Shown here in pieces: positions 8,536-18,050 of a stretch of DNA of 64,000 nucleotides. The stretch is from the NCBI RefSeq assembly GCF_004358665.1, contig NZ_SMZR01000002.1, positions 124,001 to 188,000 on the forward strand. Reading direction: 5' to 3'. Position numbers and translations under genes: made by a program. The stretch comes from Jeotgalibacillus sp. S-D1. GTDB lineage: Bacteria > Bacillota > Bacilli > Bacillales > Jeotgalibacillaceae. Below the pieces are notes generated by a model. It was not told the DNA's origin. It did not search any database and saw only the letters and a program-made list of their open reading frames with translations. Position 1 is the stretch's first letter; each line of letters opens with the position of its first letter.

Positions 8536-9640
8536 TTAATGGTGTAGTCTTGAACGTAAATAAGCGTTGATGAAAGGATCTAAATCTCCGTCCATTACCC
8601 CTTGAACATTACCAGATTCCGTACTCGTCCGGTGGTCTTTTACCATTGAATAAGGATGGAAAACGTAAGAGCGGATTTGGCTTCCCCAGCCGATCTCTTT
8701 TTGCTCTCCACGGATATCGGCTAATTTTTTTTCCTGTTCTTCTATTCGAAGCTGATAGAGCTTCGATTTAAGCATTTTCATCGCATGCTCCCTATTTTTA
8801 ATTTGAGAACGTTCATTTTGACATGATACGACGGTATTAGTTGGCAAGTGAGTGATTCGAACCGCCGAATCAGTTGTATTAATGTGCTGGCCACCTGCAC
8901 CGCTTGCCCGGTAGGTGTCAATCTTTAAGTCCTCAGTACGAATCTCAATTTCAATATCATCGTTGAATTCCGGCATGATGTCACATGAGACAAAAGAGGT
9001 ATGGCGTCTGCCGGAAGAATCGAATGGCGAAATGCGTACCAGCCGGTGAACGCCTTTTTCAGCTTTTAAGTAACCGTACGCATTATGACCTTTAAACATT
9101 AGCGTAACACTTTTAATTCCCGCTTCGTCACCTGGCAGGTAATCCATTGTTTCCACCTTGAAACCCCGTTTTTCTCCCCATCTTGTATACATACGGAGAA
9201 GCATGGAGCCCCAGTCCTGTGATTCTGTGCCTCCAGCACCCGGGTGAAGCTCCAGGATTGCATTGTTTTTATCATATGGTTCACTTAAAAGCAGCTGCAA
9301 TTCAAATTCGTCCAGTGATTTAATGAACTCCTTCATTTCAGAAACCATATCTTTTTGAAGCTCTGCATCCGGCTCTTCTTTCAGCAGCTCGTGCGTGAGT
9401 TCAAGGTTTTCCTGTGTTTCTAAAAGGTCTCTGTACCCATGGACTGTATCTTTTAACGCATTTAATTCATTAATTACCGCCTGCGCTTTTTGCTGGTCAT
9501 CCCAAAAATCAGGCTCAACCATACGTTCGTCTATTTCAGCAATCTGAGCTTCTTTATTATCTAAGTCAAAGAGACCCCCTGAAGTCCGCTAAAACCTTAG
9601 CTGTTCTTTCTAACTCTGCTTTTACCTCAAACATTTCCAT
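8536..9640 (-). CDS. prfB: Peptide chain release factor 2, expressed by programmed +1 frameshift
   Basis: RF2 recognises UGA and UAA stop codons and triggers peptide release. The zero frame starts at 9640 ([10 protein letters not shown]) with AAGGTGG upstream and meets an in-frame TGA as codon 25. The +1 frame then encodes the rest, for a 367-residue product (B. subtilis RF2 is 366). The GGQ motif (SGAGGQHIN) for peptidyl-tRNA hydrolysis and the SPF tripeptide ([10 protein letters not shown]) for UGA recognition are both present. The interruption is the conserved autoregulatory site, not damage. It lies directly downstream of secA, as in B. subtilis. Confidence 0.96.
9565..9580 (-). promoter_or_regulatory. 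prfB programmed +1 frameshift site
   Basis: On the minus strand AGGGGG (9575-9580) is an internal Shine-Dalgarno element, followed after three bases by CTT TGA C (9565-9571). The ribosome slips from CUU to UUU when RF2 is scarce. This is the canonical layout of bacterial prfB. Confidence 0.95.
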
Positions 9641-9766
9641 TTATGTGTCCACCTTATTAAAATATTTTTAAATCTATGGCTTTATTAAACGCAGCTGCGG
9701 ATTTCAGCTGCATCAACAGTGTACAACTAACAACAGCCAAATTTATCAGAGCTATATCATAAGAAA

Positions 9767-9796
9767 GCTGACCCGTCAAAAATGGCGGGTCAGATC
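9767..9796 (-). terminator. Hairpin after secA
   Basis: CTGACCCG-CCATTTTTGA-CGGGTCAG on the minus strand, followed by GCTTTCTTAT, lies 10 bp after the secA stop. The T run is weak, so partial read-through into prfB is plausible. Confidence 0.65.
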
Positions 9797-9805
9797 TAAA
9801 GCTGA

Positions 9806-12319
9806 TTATTGAACAGCACCGTGACAGTTCTTAAATTTCTTGCCGCTGCCGCATGGGCAAGCATCATTTCGGCCGACGACATTTGATTTGCGAACTGGCT
9901 GGGCTTTCTTTTTTGCATCGCCGGTTTCTTTAGGGTTTACCGCCTGGCCTTTTGCCACTTCCTGGCGTTCAAGGTTGCTGCGGATTTCTGCCTTCATAAT
10001 GTACTTAGCTACATCTTCATTGATGGATTGCTGCATGGTTTCAAACATAGCAAATCCTTCATTTTGGTATTCTCTGAGCGGATCAATCTGACCGTATGCC
10101 CGCAAATGAATACCCTGGCGAAGCTGATCCATCGCATCGATATGGTCGATCCATTTTGTATCAATGGAACGAAGAAGGATTACCTTCTCAAATTCCCGTA
10201 TGCGGTCTTCAAGCTCTTTCTCACGCTCATCATACCGTTGGGTAACTTTTTCCATAATTAGAGATTTCATTTCTTCATTTGATTTTCCAGCCAGGTCGCT
10301 TTCAACAATTTCGCCTTCTGGCTGAAGGTTTGCAAATATGAAATTTTCCAGTCCCTTCAAGTCCCATTTCTCTTGTTCTTCTGTTACTGGAGCATAAGAA
10401 TCAACAGCATTAAATACAGTTGCTTCAAGCATATGCTCAATAATGCTGCGCAGATTTTCCGACTCAAGTACTTCAAACCGGTCTTTGTAAATGACTTCAC
10501 GCTGCTGACGAAGAACATCATCATATTGCAGGAGCTGCTTACGTGCGTCGAAGTTATTGCCTTCTACCCGTTTTTGAGCTGACTCTACTGCGCGTGTAAC
10601 CATTTTACTTTGAATTGGCTGTGTATCATCCATTCCAAGTCTGGCCATCATGCTCTTCATATTGTCTGAGCCAAAACGGCGCATTAGTTCATCTTCCATT
10701 GAAAGATAAAACTGAGTAACACCAGGGTCGCCCTGACGTCCGGAACGTCCGCGCAGCTGATTATCAATCCGGCGTGATTCATGGCGCTCTGTGCCGATTA
10801 CAGCAAGTCCGCCTACCTCTATAACACCATCGCCAAGCTTAATATCAGTACCGCGTCCTGCCATGTTTGTGGCAATCGTTACTGCACCGTACTTACCTGC
10901 GTCAGCGATAATCTGGGCTTCTCCACCATGATTTTTTGCATTTAACACGTTATGGGGGATGCCCTTTTGTTTTAAATGCGTGGAAATCAATTCAGATGTT
11001 TCGATTGCTACTGTACCGACCAGAACAGGCTGGCCTTTTTGATGGCGTTCTGCAATATCTTCAATGGCCGCCATATATTTTCCTTTTGTTGAAGCAAAAA
11101 TTAAATCAGCCCGGTCATCGCGGACAATTTCACGATTGGTTGGAATGGATACAACACGCATATTATAAATATTTCTGAATTCTTCTTCTTCCGTTTTTGC
11201 TGTACCTGTCATTCCTGAAAGCTTTTTGTACATACGGAAGAAGTTTTGGAACGTGATTGACGCCATGGTCATCGATTCATTTTGAATCTCAAGGCCCTCT
11301 TTAGCTTCGATTGCCTGGTGAAGGCCGTCACTGTATCGGCGTCCTTTCATCAAACGTCCTGTAAATTGGTCAACAATGACAACATTGCCCTCATCCACTA
11401 CATAATCAAAGTCCGCCTTCATGCTGACATGGGCTTTGAGCGATTGGGTAATATGATGGTTCAGAGTAACGTGAGTAATATCAAAAAGATTATCAATACG
11501 GAAAGCCCGTTCTGCCTTGTTGATTCCATCCTCTGTCAATTGAACGCCTTTTGTTTTTTCATCATATGTGTAATCTTCATCCATTATTAAATTGCGGACA
11601 AAGGCGTTTGTCTGGATATACAATTGCGTTGATTTCTGCGCCTGTCCCGATATAATCAATGGTGTTCTGGCTTCATCAATAAGGATTGAATCCACTTCAT
11701 CTATAACAGCAAAGTTTAAGGGACGCTGAACCATTTGTTCTTTGTACAGAACCATATTATCACGCAAATAATCAAACCCCAGCTCGTTATTAGTGCTGTA
11801 GGTAATGTCGGCGGCATAGGCTTCGCGTTTTTCATCTTTTGTTAAACTATTAAGATTTAGTCCTACTGTCAGTCCTAAAAAGTTGTACAGACGTCCCATT
11901 TCCTCAGCATCACGGGAAGCCAGGTATTCATTCACTGTAACGACATGGACTCCTTCTCCGCTGATGGCATTTAAATAAACAGGCATAGTGGAAGTTAGGG
12001 TTTTACCTTCCCCTGTTTTCATTTCGGCAATATTCCCTTCATGCAGGGCGACACCGCCTAAAATCTGTACCCTGTATGGATGCAGACCAAGAACACGTTT
12101 AGCTGACTCGCGAACAACAGCAAATGCCTCAACCATCAAGTCTTCTAACGTTTCTCCCTGCTGATGGCGGGATTTAAACTCTTCTATTTTATTTTGCAGC
12201 TCGGCATCAGGCAAACGCTCCATTTCAGTATGAAGTGCCTCTACCTGATCAGCTACTTTTTCAAATTTTTTCACATCACGCTTATTTCCATCAAACACCT
12301 TGTTTAAAATTCCAAGCAT
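9806..12319 (-). CDS. secA: Preprotein translocase motor ATPase SecA
   Basis: 837 residues, typical of Bacillus SecA. It has Walker A MKTGEGKT (about 100-107), the DEAD-type DEVD motif ([12 protein letters not shown]), a helicase motif VI region ([13 protein letters not shown]) and a C-terminal zinc-binding SEC-C tail [13 protein letters not shown]. It drives preproteins through SecYEG by ATP hydrolysis. The start has AAGGAG 8-9 nt upstream. It is followed by prfB in the same direction. Confidence 0.98.
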   Translation of the reverse strand: MLGILNKVFDGNKRDVKKFEKVADQVEALHTEMERLPDAELQNKIEEFKSRHQQGETLEDLMVEAFAVVRESAKRVLGLHPYRVQILGGVALHEGNIAEMKTGEGKTLTSTMPVYLNAISGEGVHVVTVNEYLASRDAEEMGRLYNFLGLTVGLNLNSLTKDEKREAYAADITYSTNNELGFDYLRDNMVLYKEQMVQRPLNFAVIDEVDSILIDEARTPLIISGQAQKSTQLYIQTNAFVRNLIMDEDYTYDEKTKGVQLTEDGINKAERAFRIDNLFDITHVTLNHHITQSLKAHVSMKADFDYVVDEGNVVIVDQFTGRLMKGRRYSDGLHQAIEAKEGLEIQNESMTMASITFQNFFRMYKKLSGMTGTAKTEEEEFRNIYNMRVVSIPTNREIVRDDRADLIFASTKGKYMAAIEDIAERHQKGQPVLVGTVAIETSELISTHLKQKGIPHNVLNAKNHGGEAQIIADAGKYGAVTIATNMAGRGTDIKLGDGVIEVGGLAVIGTERHESRRIDNQLRGRSGRQGDPGVTQFYLSMEDELMRRFGSDNMKSMMARLGMDDTQPIQSKMVTRAVESAQKRVEGNNFDARKQLLQYDDVLRQQREVIYKDRFEVLESENLRSIIEHMLEATVFNAVDSYAPVTEEQEKWDLKGLENFIFANLQPEGEIVESDLAGKSNEEMKSLIMEKVTQRYDEREKELEDRIREFEKVILLRSIDTKWIDHIDAMDQLRQGIHLRAYGQIDPLREYQNEGFAMFETMQQSINEDVAKYIMKAEIRSNLERQEVAKGQAVNPKETGDAKKKAQPVRKSNVVGRNDACPCGSGKKFKNCHGAVQ

Positions 12320-12436
12320 GTTAACGCTCCTTTATGATGGGGCTTTTTTTGCAGCCCTTACTTTCCATGAGGGCAACTGCCAACTTACCCGCAGCCCTTC
12401 TTATGGTTAAAATAATCACAATGAATAATTTTTCAC

Positions 12437-12604
12437 ATGCAAAAACAGCATCTGAACCGCATAATTTCACCTATCTATCTTACCATTTCAACCCGAGCAG
12501 TACAAGATGGGCACATTCCCAGTCAGGTTAATATTGGATTAAACGAAGCTCAAGGGGAAATTACTTTCACCGTTTCACAATTAAAAACCGCTGAAATCAA
12601 TTAA
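12437..12604 (+). CDS. Possible 55-residue protein ending inside the terminator hairpin
   Basis: A plus-strand frame between secA and the DUF1028 gene reads MQKQHLNRIISP ... VNIGLNEAQGEITF ... TAEIN. Its second half has an alternating polar/hydrophobic pattern and natural codon choice. The stop codon falls inside the bidirectional terminator stem. No Shine-Dalgarno sequence is visible before the ATG, so this may be a remnant or chance. I do not recognise a family. Confidence 0.3.
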   Translation: MQKQHLNRIISPIYLTISTRAVQDGHIPSQVNIGLNEAQGEITFTVSQLKTAEIN

Positions 12605-12624
12605 TTGATTTCAGCGGTTTTTTT
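12583..12624. terminator. Bidirectional terminator
   Basis: A long perfect palindrome (ACCGCTGAAATCAATT / AATTGATTTCAGCGGT) has a T run on each strand. It ends the DUF1028 gene on the minus strand and would end any plus-strand transcript from the short frame before it. Confidence 0.88.
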
Positions 12625-13450
12625 AAGATTGAGCCATATAGTCCAAAACATCTAAATCAATGTAGCCGTCTTCCTGCTTTCTCATCTCAAAATTTTCCGT
12701 ATGAAGATAGTTTCGCAGAGCTCTCTGCAGTGTAATCCCTTCCCGTTTATAGCCCAAGCGGACGAGCTGATACTCGAGGTTTGTTTCAACTTCATCTTCA
12801 ATCGGCACGATCAGATCTTTTTTGGACTGAGCAAAATAAAGCTGATGCAAGCGGTGGATCCGTATCAGCTCTTCAACAGGTGTTGGGTGATCATCTACAC
12901 GAAGATCAATAAACCGATCATTAAAACCCCCGTATCCGCCTTTTTCTTTTACCACCAACAGAGCGGCGGACTGCTGGCCACGCGAATCGCCACCGGCTGT
13001 CTGTCCGGCTGCGAGTGCTGAAAGAAGTCGTTCCGCAAGTGTTCCATCCGCACTCTCAAATGTCTTTGCCATCGCTTCTACTGTTCCGGGTACCAAAATA
13101 TTACCTTGAACCGCGAAATTTTTTCCTGAGATTCCACCTGCCCATTCATAGCACTTATCCCCTGTAAACGTGGCAGAATTCCCCTGCGCATCAACAATTC
13201 CTACCTGGCGATAGTCCCTGTCTTCATCGGGTTCTGTCAGCAGTTTTAACGTTTCGTCAACACTCGTGCCGGACATCATATAGGCAATGCCTTCGGGTCC
13301 ATATGTAGTATTTGCATAGGATTGTGTTGCAACAGCCCCTACACCTGCCACCGCGTGCGGAACAACCGCTCCCACACCTAAAAACTTCGACTGTGTTGCC
13401 ACACCCCATTCTCTTTCTACAGGGTCAAATCCTACGATTGAATACGTCAT
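12623..13450 (-). CDS. DUF1028 family protein (Ntn-hydrolase-like fold)
   Basis: 275 residues. The N-terminus TYSIVGFDP...EWGVATQSKFLGVG and the repeated GxGAVATQSYAN stretch are hallmarks of DUF1028, a family with a proteasome-like Ntn fold and unknown substrate. After about residue 215 there is a tail that resembles a small helical peptidoglycan-binding-like module. The ATG at 13450 lies 8 nt after TAGGAG; an ATG three codons upstream sits too close to it. The gene appears monocistronic, and its biological role is unknown. Confidence 0.85.
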   Translation of the reverse strand: MTYSIVGFDPVEREWGVATQSKFLGVGAVVPHAVAGVGAVATQSYANTTYGPEGIAYMMSGTSVDETLKLLTEPDEDRDYRQVGIVDAQGNSATFTGDKCYEWAGGISGKNFAVQGNILVPGTVEAMAKTFESADGTLAERLLSALAAGQTAGGDSRGQQSAALLVVKEKGGYGGFNDRFIDLRVDDHPTPVEELIRIHRLHQLYFAQSKKDLIVPIEDEVETNLEYQLVRLGYKREGITLQRALRNYLHTENFEMRKQEDGYIDLDVLDYMAQS

Positions 13451-13809
13451 GTTCATCACTCCTACTCGTTATGTGTACTTAAAAACTGTCCTGCTTCATC
13501 TGCTATGAAAAGTGCCCCACAGAAGGATCAGCGACGACCAGGTCAGTTGTAACCAAAGTATTTTATTATAGCTGCGAAAATCCCAAATATCACCGGGGAT
13601 AACCTCTTTACTGAAAAAACAGCCTGTGACCATTCTTTTACCCTTTTCTCAAAGATTATAAGCATCTTGGACAAAAGGCAGCGAAACCGGAAGAGATGAA
13701 TACATTTAATATCGTATGATTGCCGTACATACAATGAGGGCGTAAGACTTGAAAGTTCGATTGCAAATAAATGGGTGAATGTACTAAGAAAAGCTATTTG
13801 AAGAGACTA
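13451..13809. other. Intergenic stretch, no convincing gene
   Basis: About 360 bp between the SEC-C gene terminator and the DUF1028 start. A 63-codon minus-strand frame (13543-13734) exists but lacks a ribosome site and protein-like composition. Nothing else was recognised. Confidence 0.5.
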
Positions 13810-13841
13810 AAAAAGGTAAAGCCCATTGGCTTTACCTCTTT
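13810..13841 (-). terminator. Terminator of the SEC-C protein gene
   Basis: Minus-strand hairpin AGGTAAAGCC-AATG-GGCTTTACCT followed by TTTTTTAG, 7 bp after the stop codon. Confidence 0.88.
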
Positions 13842-13847
13842 AATCAC

Positions 13848-14918
13848 CTAGTTTGATTGGTCCTGCAGTATTCTTAACTCTTCCAAAAACCATTTTTCCA
13901 TCTTCCGTGCGGCTGATGATACACTAGCTGCAGAGATATCAAACGCTTCCCCTGCTTCTTTTTGAGTAATAGGATGGTTGGTAGCATGCTGGGCCATTAA
14001 ATAAGACACTGCTGCAATATAAGGTTGTGGTTTACGGATTTTTTCGCCATGCTCTGCAAAATAGCTAGAGGCTATATGGCATGCGAACAGGGATAAATCC
14101 TCATCCCCCTGTTTGTCCCAGTAGTTTTTCAATTCATGAACAGCTTCGGTTTGTGCATCCTTGTCAATTTCCTGGACCATCTGACCAAGCCATTCACCTT
14201 CGGATTCCAGGGATTCTGTCCGTTCAACCATCGCATTGATGATTCGGGTGCTCATCTCAGTAGTAAGCCAATTAACTCTGTTTTCGCCTTCAATATTATC
14301 AATATTCAGCTGAGAAATGCGATCGATCACTTGTTCACGTTCATTTTGAGAGTAAACTGCTGGCAGCATAAAGCCGTAAGGCACCCATTTTTCTTCAAAA
14401 GGAATAAGCAATGCATAAATAAAGTCAATTGATGACCATGAGTGGAATTCAGGTAATACTACCGTGTACTCCTGATCATCCAATAAATCCTTCATAATAA
14501 TTTCCCGAATATCTTCATCCATGGAAACGACCTCGGCCAGCACCGGCTTTGGCGAAGCCCATTGCTTCATCAGCTCCCGTAGCCTCGGACGTTCCGTGAC
14601 AGTGGATTTTTCTTCCAGGAAATTTTCCCAATATGTGGTGCTGTCTTCTTTTCTTAAACCAAAAATAAATGACAAGTATACAGTTAAAAACTGAGGTTCA
14701 TTAAATGTTTCTGTTACATGATTTAATACATAACTGATATCTTCCTTAAACAGGGCTTGTTTTGGACCCATTGCCTCGCTTAAAAATTGCAGCTGCAAAT
14801 CCATTTGCTCCGTGACAAGAAGTGTCTGTATGGATACCACCTGTTTTTTTGAACAGCATTTTTTATATTTCTTCCCGCTGCCGCATGGGCATGGTTCATT
14901 TCTTCCTACATCTTGCAT
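13848..14918 (-). CDS. SEC-C metal-binding protein with C-terminal helix-turn-helix
   Basis: 356 residues. The first 25 carry a SEC-C zinc motif, [13 protein letters not shown], like the SecA tail but ending Cys-Cys rather than Cys-His. A long helical, acidic middle region follows. The end (about 310-350) reads as a helix-turn-helix with the pattern ITQKEAGEAFDISAASVSSAARKM, like winged or sigma-factor-type DNA-binding helices. AAGGAAG lies 7 nt upstream of the ATG. It is 1.5 kb from secA. The SEC-C motif suggests contact with ribosomes, SecB-like partners or nucleic acid. The function is unknown. Confidence 0.75.
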   Translation of the reverse strand: MQDVGRNEPCPCGSGKKYKKCCSKKQVVSIQTLLVTEQMDLQLQFLSEAMGPKQALFKEDISYVLNHVTETFNEPQFLTVYLSFIFGLRKEDSTTYWENFLEEKSTVTERPRLRELMKQWASPKPVLAEVVSMDEDIREIIMKDLLDDQEYTVVLPEFHSWSSIDFIYALLIPFEEKWVPYGFMLPAVYSQNEREQVIDRISQLNIDNIEGENRVNWLTTEMSTRIINAMVERTESLESEGEWLGQMVQEIDKDAQTEAVHELKNYWDKQGDEDLSLFACHIASSYFAEHGEKIRKPQPYIAAVSYLMAQHATNHPITQKEAGEAFDISAASVSSAARKMEKWFLEELRILQDQSN

Positions 14919-14979
14919 CCTGGCACTTCCTTTTTTTCTTGATAGCTACGATTGTACCATGCCTCTGCTCAAAATTAAA

Positions 14980-15014
14980 AAATCGTCCCCTTCTAAAAGA
15001 AGGGAACGACTTGA
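14980..15014 (-). terminator. Terminator of hpf
   Basis: Minus-strand hairpin GTCGTTCCCTTCT ... AGAAGGGGACGAT followed by TTTTTTAA, about 15 bp after the hpf stop. Confidence 0.85.
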
Positions 15015-15027
15015 TGACAGTATATTA

Positions 15028-15609
15028 TTATGCTTCTGTTTCAATCAAACCATATTTGCCGTCTTTACGCTTGTACACAATATTGGTTCCATTGGAATCA
15101 GCATCTGTAAATACATAGAAGCTATGGCCAAGCATATTCATTTGTAGAACAGCCTCTTCGCTGTCCATTGGTTTCAAGTTAAAGGTTTTAGTACGTACGA
15201 TATCCATTTCGTTATCGCTGTCTTCATAAGTTGTTTCTTCAATCGTTTCAATGCCGTTTTCAGGATCAACAATTGTAGCGAAGAACTCAGGCTCATTTCC
15301 TTTTTCACGGAATTTACGATTTACTTTAGTTTTGTGTTTGCGGATCTGGCGTTCCAGCTTGTCTAAAATCAAGTCAATTGCTGCATACATTTCTTCATGA
15401 CGCTCTTCAGCGCGAAGGGTCAATCGCGGCATTGGAATTGTTACTTCCACCTTTGTATGTTTATCATTGTACACCTTAAGATTGACGTGAACATTTGCGT
15501 CCGGTGTATCATTGAAATAACGCTCTAGCTTATCAATTTTCTTTTCCACATACTCGCGGATTGCTGGAGTTACCTCGATATTCTCGCCTCGGATATTGTA
15601 GTTCAACAT
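15028..15609 (-). CDS. hpf: Long-form ribosome hibernation promoting factor
   Basis: 193 residues. The N-terminal HPF/YfiA domain (about 1-100, starting MLNYNIRGENIEVTPAIREYVEKK) binds the 30S decoding region. The C-terminal domain (about 135-190, with NLKPMDSEEAVLQMNMLGHSFYVF) dimerises to join two ribosomes into inactive 100S particles. B. subtilis YvyD/Hpf has 189 residues. The start at 15609 has AAAGGAGG 7 nt upstream. In B. subtilis the gene is under sigma-B and sigma-H control. I could not assign such promoters with confidence here. Confidence 0.95.
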   Translation of the reverse strand: MLNYNIRGENIEVTPAIREYVEKKIDKLERYFNDTPDANVHVNLKVYNDKHTKVEVTIPMPRLTLRAEERHEEMYAAIDLILDKLERQIRKHKTKVNRKFREKGNEPEFFATIVDPENGIETIEETTYEDSDNEMDIVRTKTFNLKPMDSEEAVLQMNMLGHSFYVFTDADSNGTNIVYKRKDGKYGLIETEA

Positions 15610-16014
15610 GTAAACTCCTCCTTTAATCAAAGCTATACTATCTATTTCTTCTCTACCCCTCCTTTCTCCTGCTTAAGCGTAAAATTTTTAATAATTTTTT
15701 GTAAAAATTATTGGGGATCGTGGCGAAATTTGGCATAATGGAGTATTAAGGAAATAGTTTCAGCTCTCTCTTCACTAATCATGCTCAAAAAAGTCATGTT
15801 AAAAACACTTAAAAATAGGGTGGGATACCTTTTGTAGCAGGCACCACAAATAGGTTCTTTAACAGATTGGAGGCAGAAGTCTTGTTTGATAAAGAGTTTT
15901 CGTCATTTTTTGTCGAAATAGGTTAAAAACCAGCTGAAACATTTGTATATGGCTAACAAAGCAGTCCTTCTTCCACTAATTGGACACTATAAAAGTTTTA
16001 CACCCCTTATAGTA
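15610..16014. other. Intergenic region upstream of hpf
   Basis: About 400 bp with no coding frame of note. It must contain the hpf promoter(s). There is an AT-rich imperfect hairpin near 15688-15712. No clear sigma-B or sigma-H match was found by eye. Confidence 0.5.
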
Positions 16015-16476
16015 TTAATCCCTTACGACAGCGGACCTCATTACTTTCAGTTCTTTCATGGGTTCGTCAGTTGATTCAGAAATCAACGCAATGGCTTCAA
16101 ACTCATACATGGCTGGCTCAAGATTATTTAAGAACGGCAGTCCGCTGTTTATACTCACTGGTTCATTTCGTTTCAGCACCGTGCTTTGATATGGGCCTTC
16201 AGCTGTTTCTATGTATTCATAGTCCCCATCTGCCATCCGGACAGTAAAGTAAATGGGGCTGTCGCGGTGATAAATCCTTACTTCTTCTTTTTTCCCCATG
16301 TAGGTAATTTCCCCCAATACCGTTCTCCCTTGGCTATCTTCATTTATATTTACAGTCACCTTAAAGTCTCCAAAAACTTCTGTTTTTCCTTTGCTTTGAT
16401 ATTTTTCACCTGAATCGCAGGCTGAGAGACAATACAGCGAAAGGAATAATAAAATAAGTAAGAAATAATGCTTCAT
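16015..16476 (-). CDS. Predicted lipoprotein of unknown function
   Basis: 153 residues. A signal peptide (MKHYFLLILLFLSLYC) ends in the lipobox LSAC, giving a lipidated Cys at about 20. The mature part is a beta-rich domain of about 130 residues (VTVNINEDSQGRTVLGEITYMG...), perhaps immunoglobulin-like. A Shine-Dalgarno AAAAGGAGG lies upstream. It is unlinked to its neighbours in obvious function. I do not recognise a named family. Confidence 0.75.
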   Translation of the reverse strand: MKHYFLLILLFLSLYCLSACDSGEKYQSKGKTEVFGDFKVTVNINEDSQGRTVLGEITYMGKKEEVRIYHRDSPIYFTVRMADGDYEYIETAEGPYQSTVLKRNEPVSINSGLPFLNNLEPAMYEFEAIALISESTDEPMKELKVMRSAVVRD

Positions 16477-16625
16477 GACGTTCCTCCTTTTAGCTGTAAT
16501 TCTGGACTATTTCCTGCTATCACAATTGAACGGGCCTCTGTATATAAGCTAATTCATCTATAAATATGTAATTCCGTCTCTCATTCGTTATAATTAATCT
16601 ACTACTTTAATAAAGGGGATTTATT

Positions 16626-16931
16626 ATGGGCAAAGAAATGGACGATTTTATTATAGAAAGCTATCAAAAAGAAGAAAAGATGATGATACTTGTATTTGCA
16701 CAATGGTGTGTAAATCATGAATTGGATCCGAAAGCTCTCTATCTGGAGGCGTACCCTGCACAGTCAGAAAATCAGTCGTTAAAGGAAGCGATTGATTTAA
16801 CTGTTCCTAAGGAGGAAGCGGGGGAAGTTCCGGATGAAACATTATTAGGCGTGTTAACTTTATTCGGCAATGAAGATCTTGCCTTTATTGTGACGCAGGA
16901 AATAGAAAAAAGAACAAAAAAGCAGAGCTGA
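16626..16931 (+). CDS. Small acidic hypothetical protein
   Basis: 101 residues, predicted mostly helical and strongly acidic in the middle (TVPKEEAGEVPDETLLGV). It has AAAGGGG 9-10 nt before the ATG and is the only plus-strand gene in the first 28 kb. Its 3' end overlaps a terminator hairpin shared with the convergent Nudix gene. No signal peptide or motif was seen and I do not recognise the family. The ribosome site and codon use make it a credible gene. Confidence 0.7.
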   Translation: MGKEMDDFIIESYQKEEKMMILVFAQWCVNHELDPKALYLEAYPAQSENQSLKEAIDLTVPKEEAGEVPDETLLGVLTLFGNEDLAFIVTQEIEKRTKKQS

Positions 16932-16946
16932 CTGCTTTTTTGTTCA
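16909..16946. terminator. Shared terminator between convergent genes
   Basis: The stem GAACAAAAAAGCAG ... CTGCTTTTTTGTTC carries its own T runs on both strands. It spans the last codons of the plus-strand small gene and the stop of the minus-strand Nudix gene. Confidence 0.8.
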
Positions 16947-17561
16947 CTTCTTAATGGTTTCAATAAAATGCTTTAAAATCCTGGCTGTTAAACCCCAGAT
17001 CGTATAGCCGTTATATTCATAAAACCACTCTTCCATGTTTTTCAGTCCCCATTGATATTGATTTCCGTTCGCAATTTTTTCATAAGGAAAGTCTGTGGGC
17101 GGCTGTGGCTGGAGCGGGATCAGATGCTTATAAGGCTTATGGTTAAGCAGCCAATCAACAGGAACTGTAAATACCTCTTCTACCTCCAGTTTATTCAGCC
17201 GGCATGCACGATGGTCATCAATCGTTGCCACAAAGGGATAGACAACAAAGGTCGAAGCCGGGATAAAAGGACTTAATTCTCCAACAATTTGAATGCTTGA
17301 TGCATCAACCCCCAATTCTTCATGCGTTTCCCGGATCGCTGCATCTTTGGGTGATGCATCCGCTGAGTCAATTCTTCCTCCCGGAAAGCTGATATCGCCC
17401 GGCTGACGCCTCATGCTGAGAGACCTTACTTCGAATAAAACATGCCACTCATTATTAACCAGAACGAGCGGAATAAGAATGGCTGATTTCATGGCTGTAT
17501 CCTCGCCTATGAATAACGGTTTAGGCCGATTTAATCCTTTTTTTATTGTTTCGATCGTCAT
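16944..17561 (-). CDS. Nudix hydrolase, CoA-pyrophosphatase-like
   Basis: 205 residues. The Nudix box is visible as FPGGRIDSAD ... AAIRETHEELGV. The SADAS variant at the usual Glu position and the flanking FPGG match the NudL/CoA diphosphatase subfamily, which cleaves CoA to 4'-phosphopantetheine and 3',5'-ADP. The conserved Arg and Glu residues of REtxEE that bind metal are present. AGGAGG lies 5 nt upstream of the ATG. The substrate is inferred from the subfamily pattern only. Confidence 0.8.
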   Translation of the reverse strand: MTIETIKKGLNRPKPLFIGEDTAMKSAILIPLVLVNNEWHVLFEVRSLSMRRQPGDISFPGGRIDSADASPKDAAIRETHEELGVDASSIQIVGELSPFIPASTFVVYPFVATIDDHRACRLNKLEVEEVFTVPVDWLLNHKPYKHLIPLQPQPPTDFPYEKIANGNQYQWGLKNMEEWFYEYNGYTIWGLTARILKHFIETIKK

Positions 17562-17636
17562 AGGAACCTCCTGAATGGAAAGATATAGATTAATCCTATG
17601 GTATCACTAAGTATATTATTAATACGATTAATATGT

Positions 17637-17670
17637 ATAAAACCGCCTTTTGAAAGGCGGTTTTATACAA
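17637..17670 (-). terminator. Terminator of the fliD-fliS-fliT unit
   Basis: AAAACCGCCTTTCAAAAGGCGGTTTT palindrome, about 30 bp after the fliT stop codon, with T-rich flanks on both strands. Confidence 0.85.
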
Positions 17671-17696
17671 GCTGATTTTGATATATTATCTTTTTT

Positions 17697-18050
17697 TTAT
17701 TTTACTCGATCATAAAACGTACCATCTTTATTCACCTGACCGAACGGATCAACATATTTTTTTACAGTTGATTTACTTGCTTGCAGCCTGGTGATTTTAT
17801 TCTGTATTTCATTTCTATTTTGTACCATGGCACTTTGGATCAGATTATTTAACCGGAGGATTTCATTTCCCATTGTCTGCTCGTCCAAAGTAAAAGGGTC
17901 ACGGATCAACGGGAGAATTTCTTCACGCCGATCCAAAAGTGTTTGCAGGCGGGTGAGCCGTTCATCTCTCTTTTCTTCATTTACACAATCGTCAAGCAGA
18001 ACCTCATAAATAGATTGCGTCAAATGTAAACAATCCTCTATCACATTCAT
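17697..18050 (-). CDS. fliT: Flagellar export chaperone FliT
   Basis: 117 residues, helical. It ends with the Bacillus FliT signature VKKYVDPFGQ ... DGTFYDRV. FliT-type proteins are chaperones for filament cap and export components. The start at 18050 overlaps the fliS stop as ATGA, indicating translational coupling. A longer frame to 18107 runs inside fliS and is rejected. It is the last gene of fliD-fliS-fliT before the terminator. Confidence 0.9.
   Translation of the reverse strand: MNVIEDCLHLTQSIYEVLLDDCVNEEKRDERLTRLQTLLDRREEILPLIRDPFTLDEQTMGNEILRLNNLIQSAMVQNRNEIQNKITRLQASKSTVKKYVDPFGQVNKDGTFYDRVK

Noticed and set aside
8536-9640. prfB as a pseudogene because of an in-frame TGA
   Set aside because: The stop lies in the canonical programmed +1 frameshift context, and the rest of the protein is intact.
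13543-13734. 63-codon minus-strand frame
   Set aside because: No ribosome site, unusual composition, and no link to neighbours.
15631-16014. Short frame after a GGAGG site near 15870
   Set aside because: Stops after 14 codons. The match to a ribosome site is likely chance.
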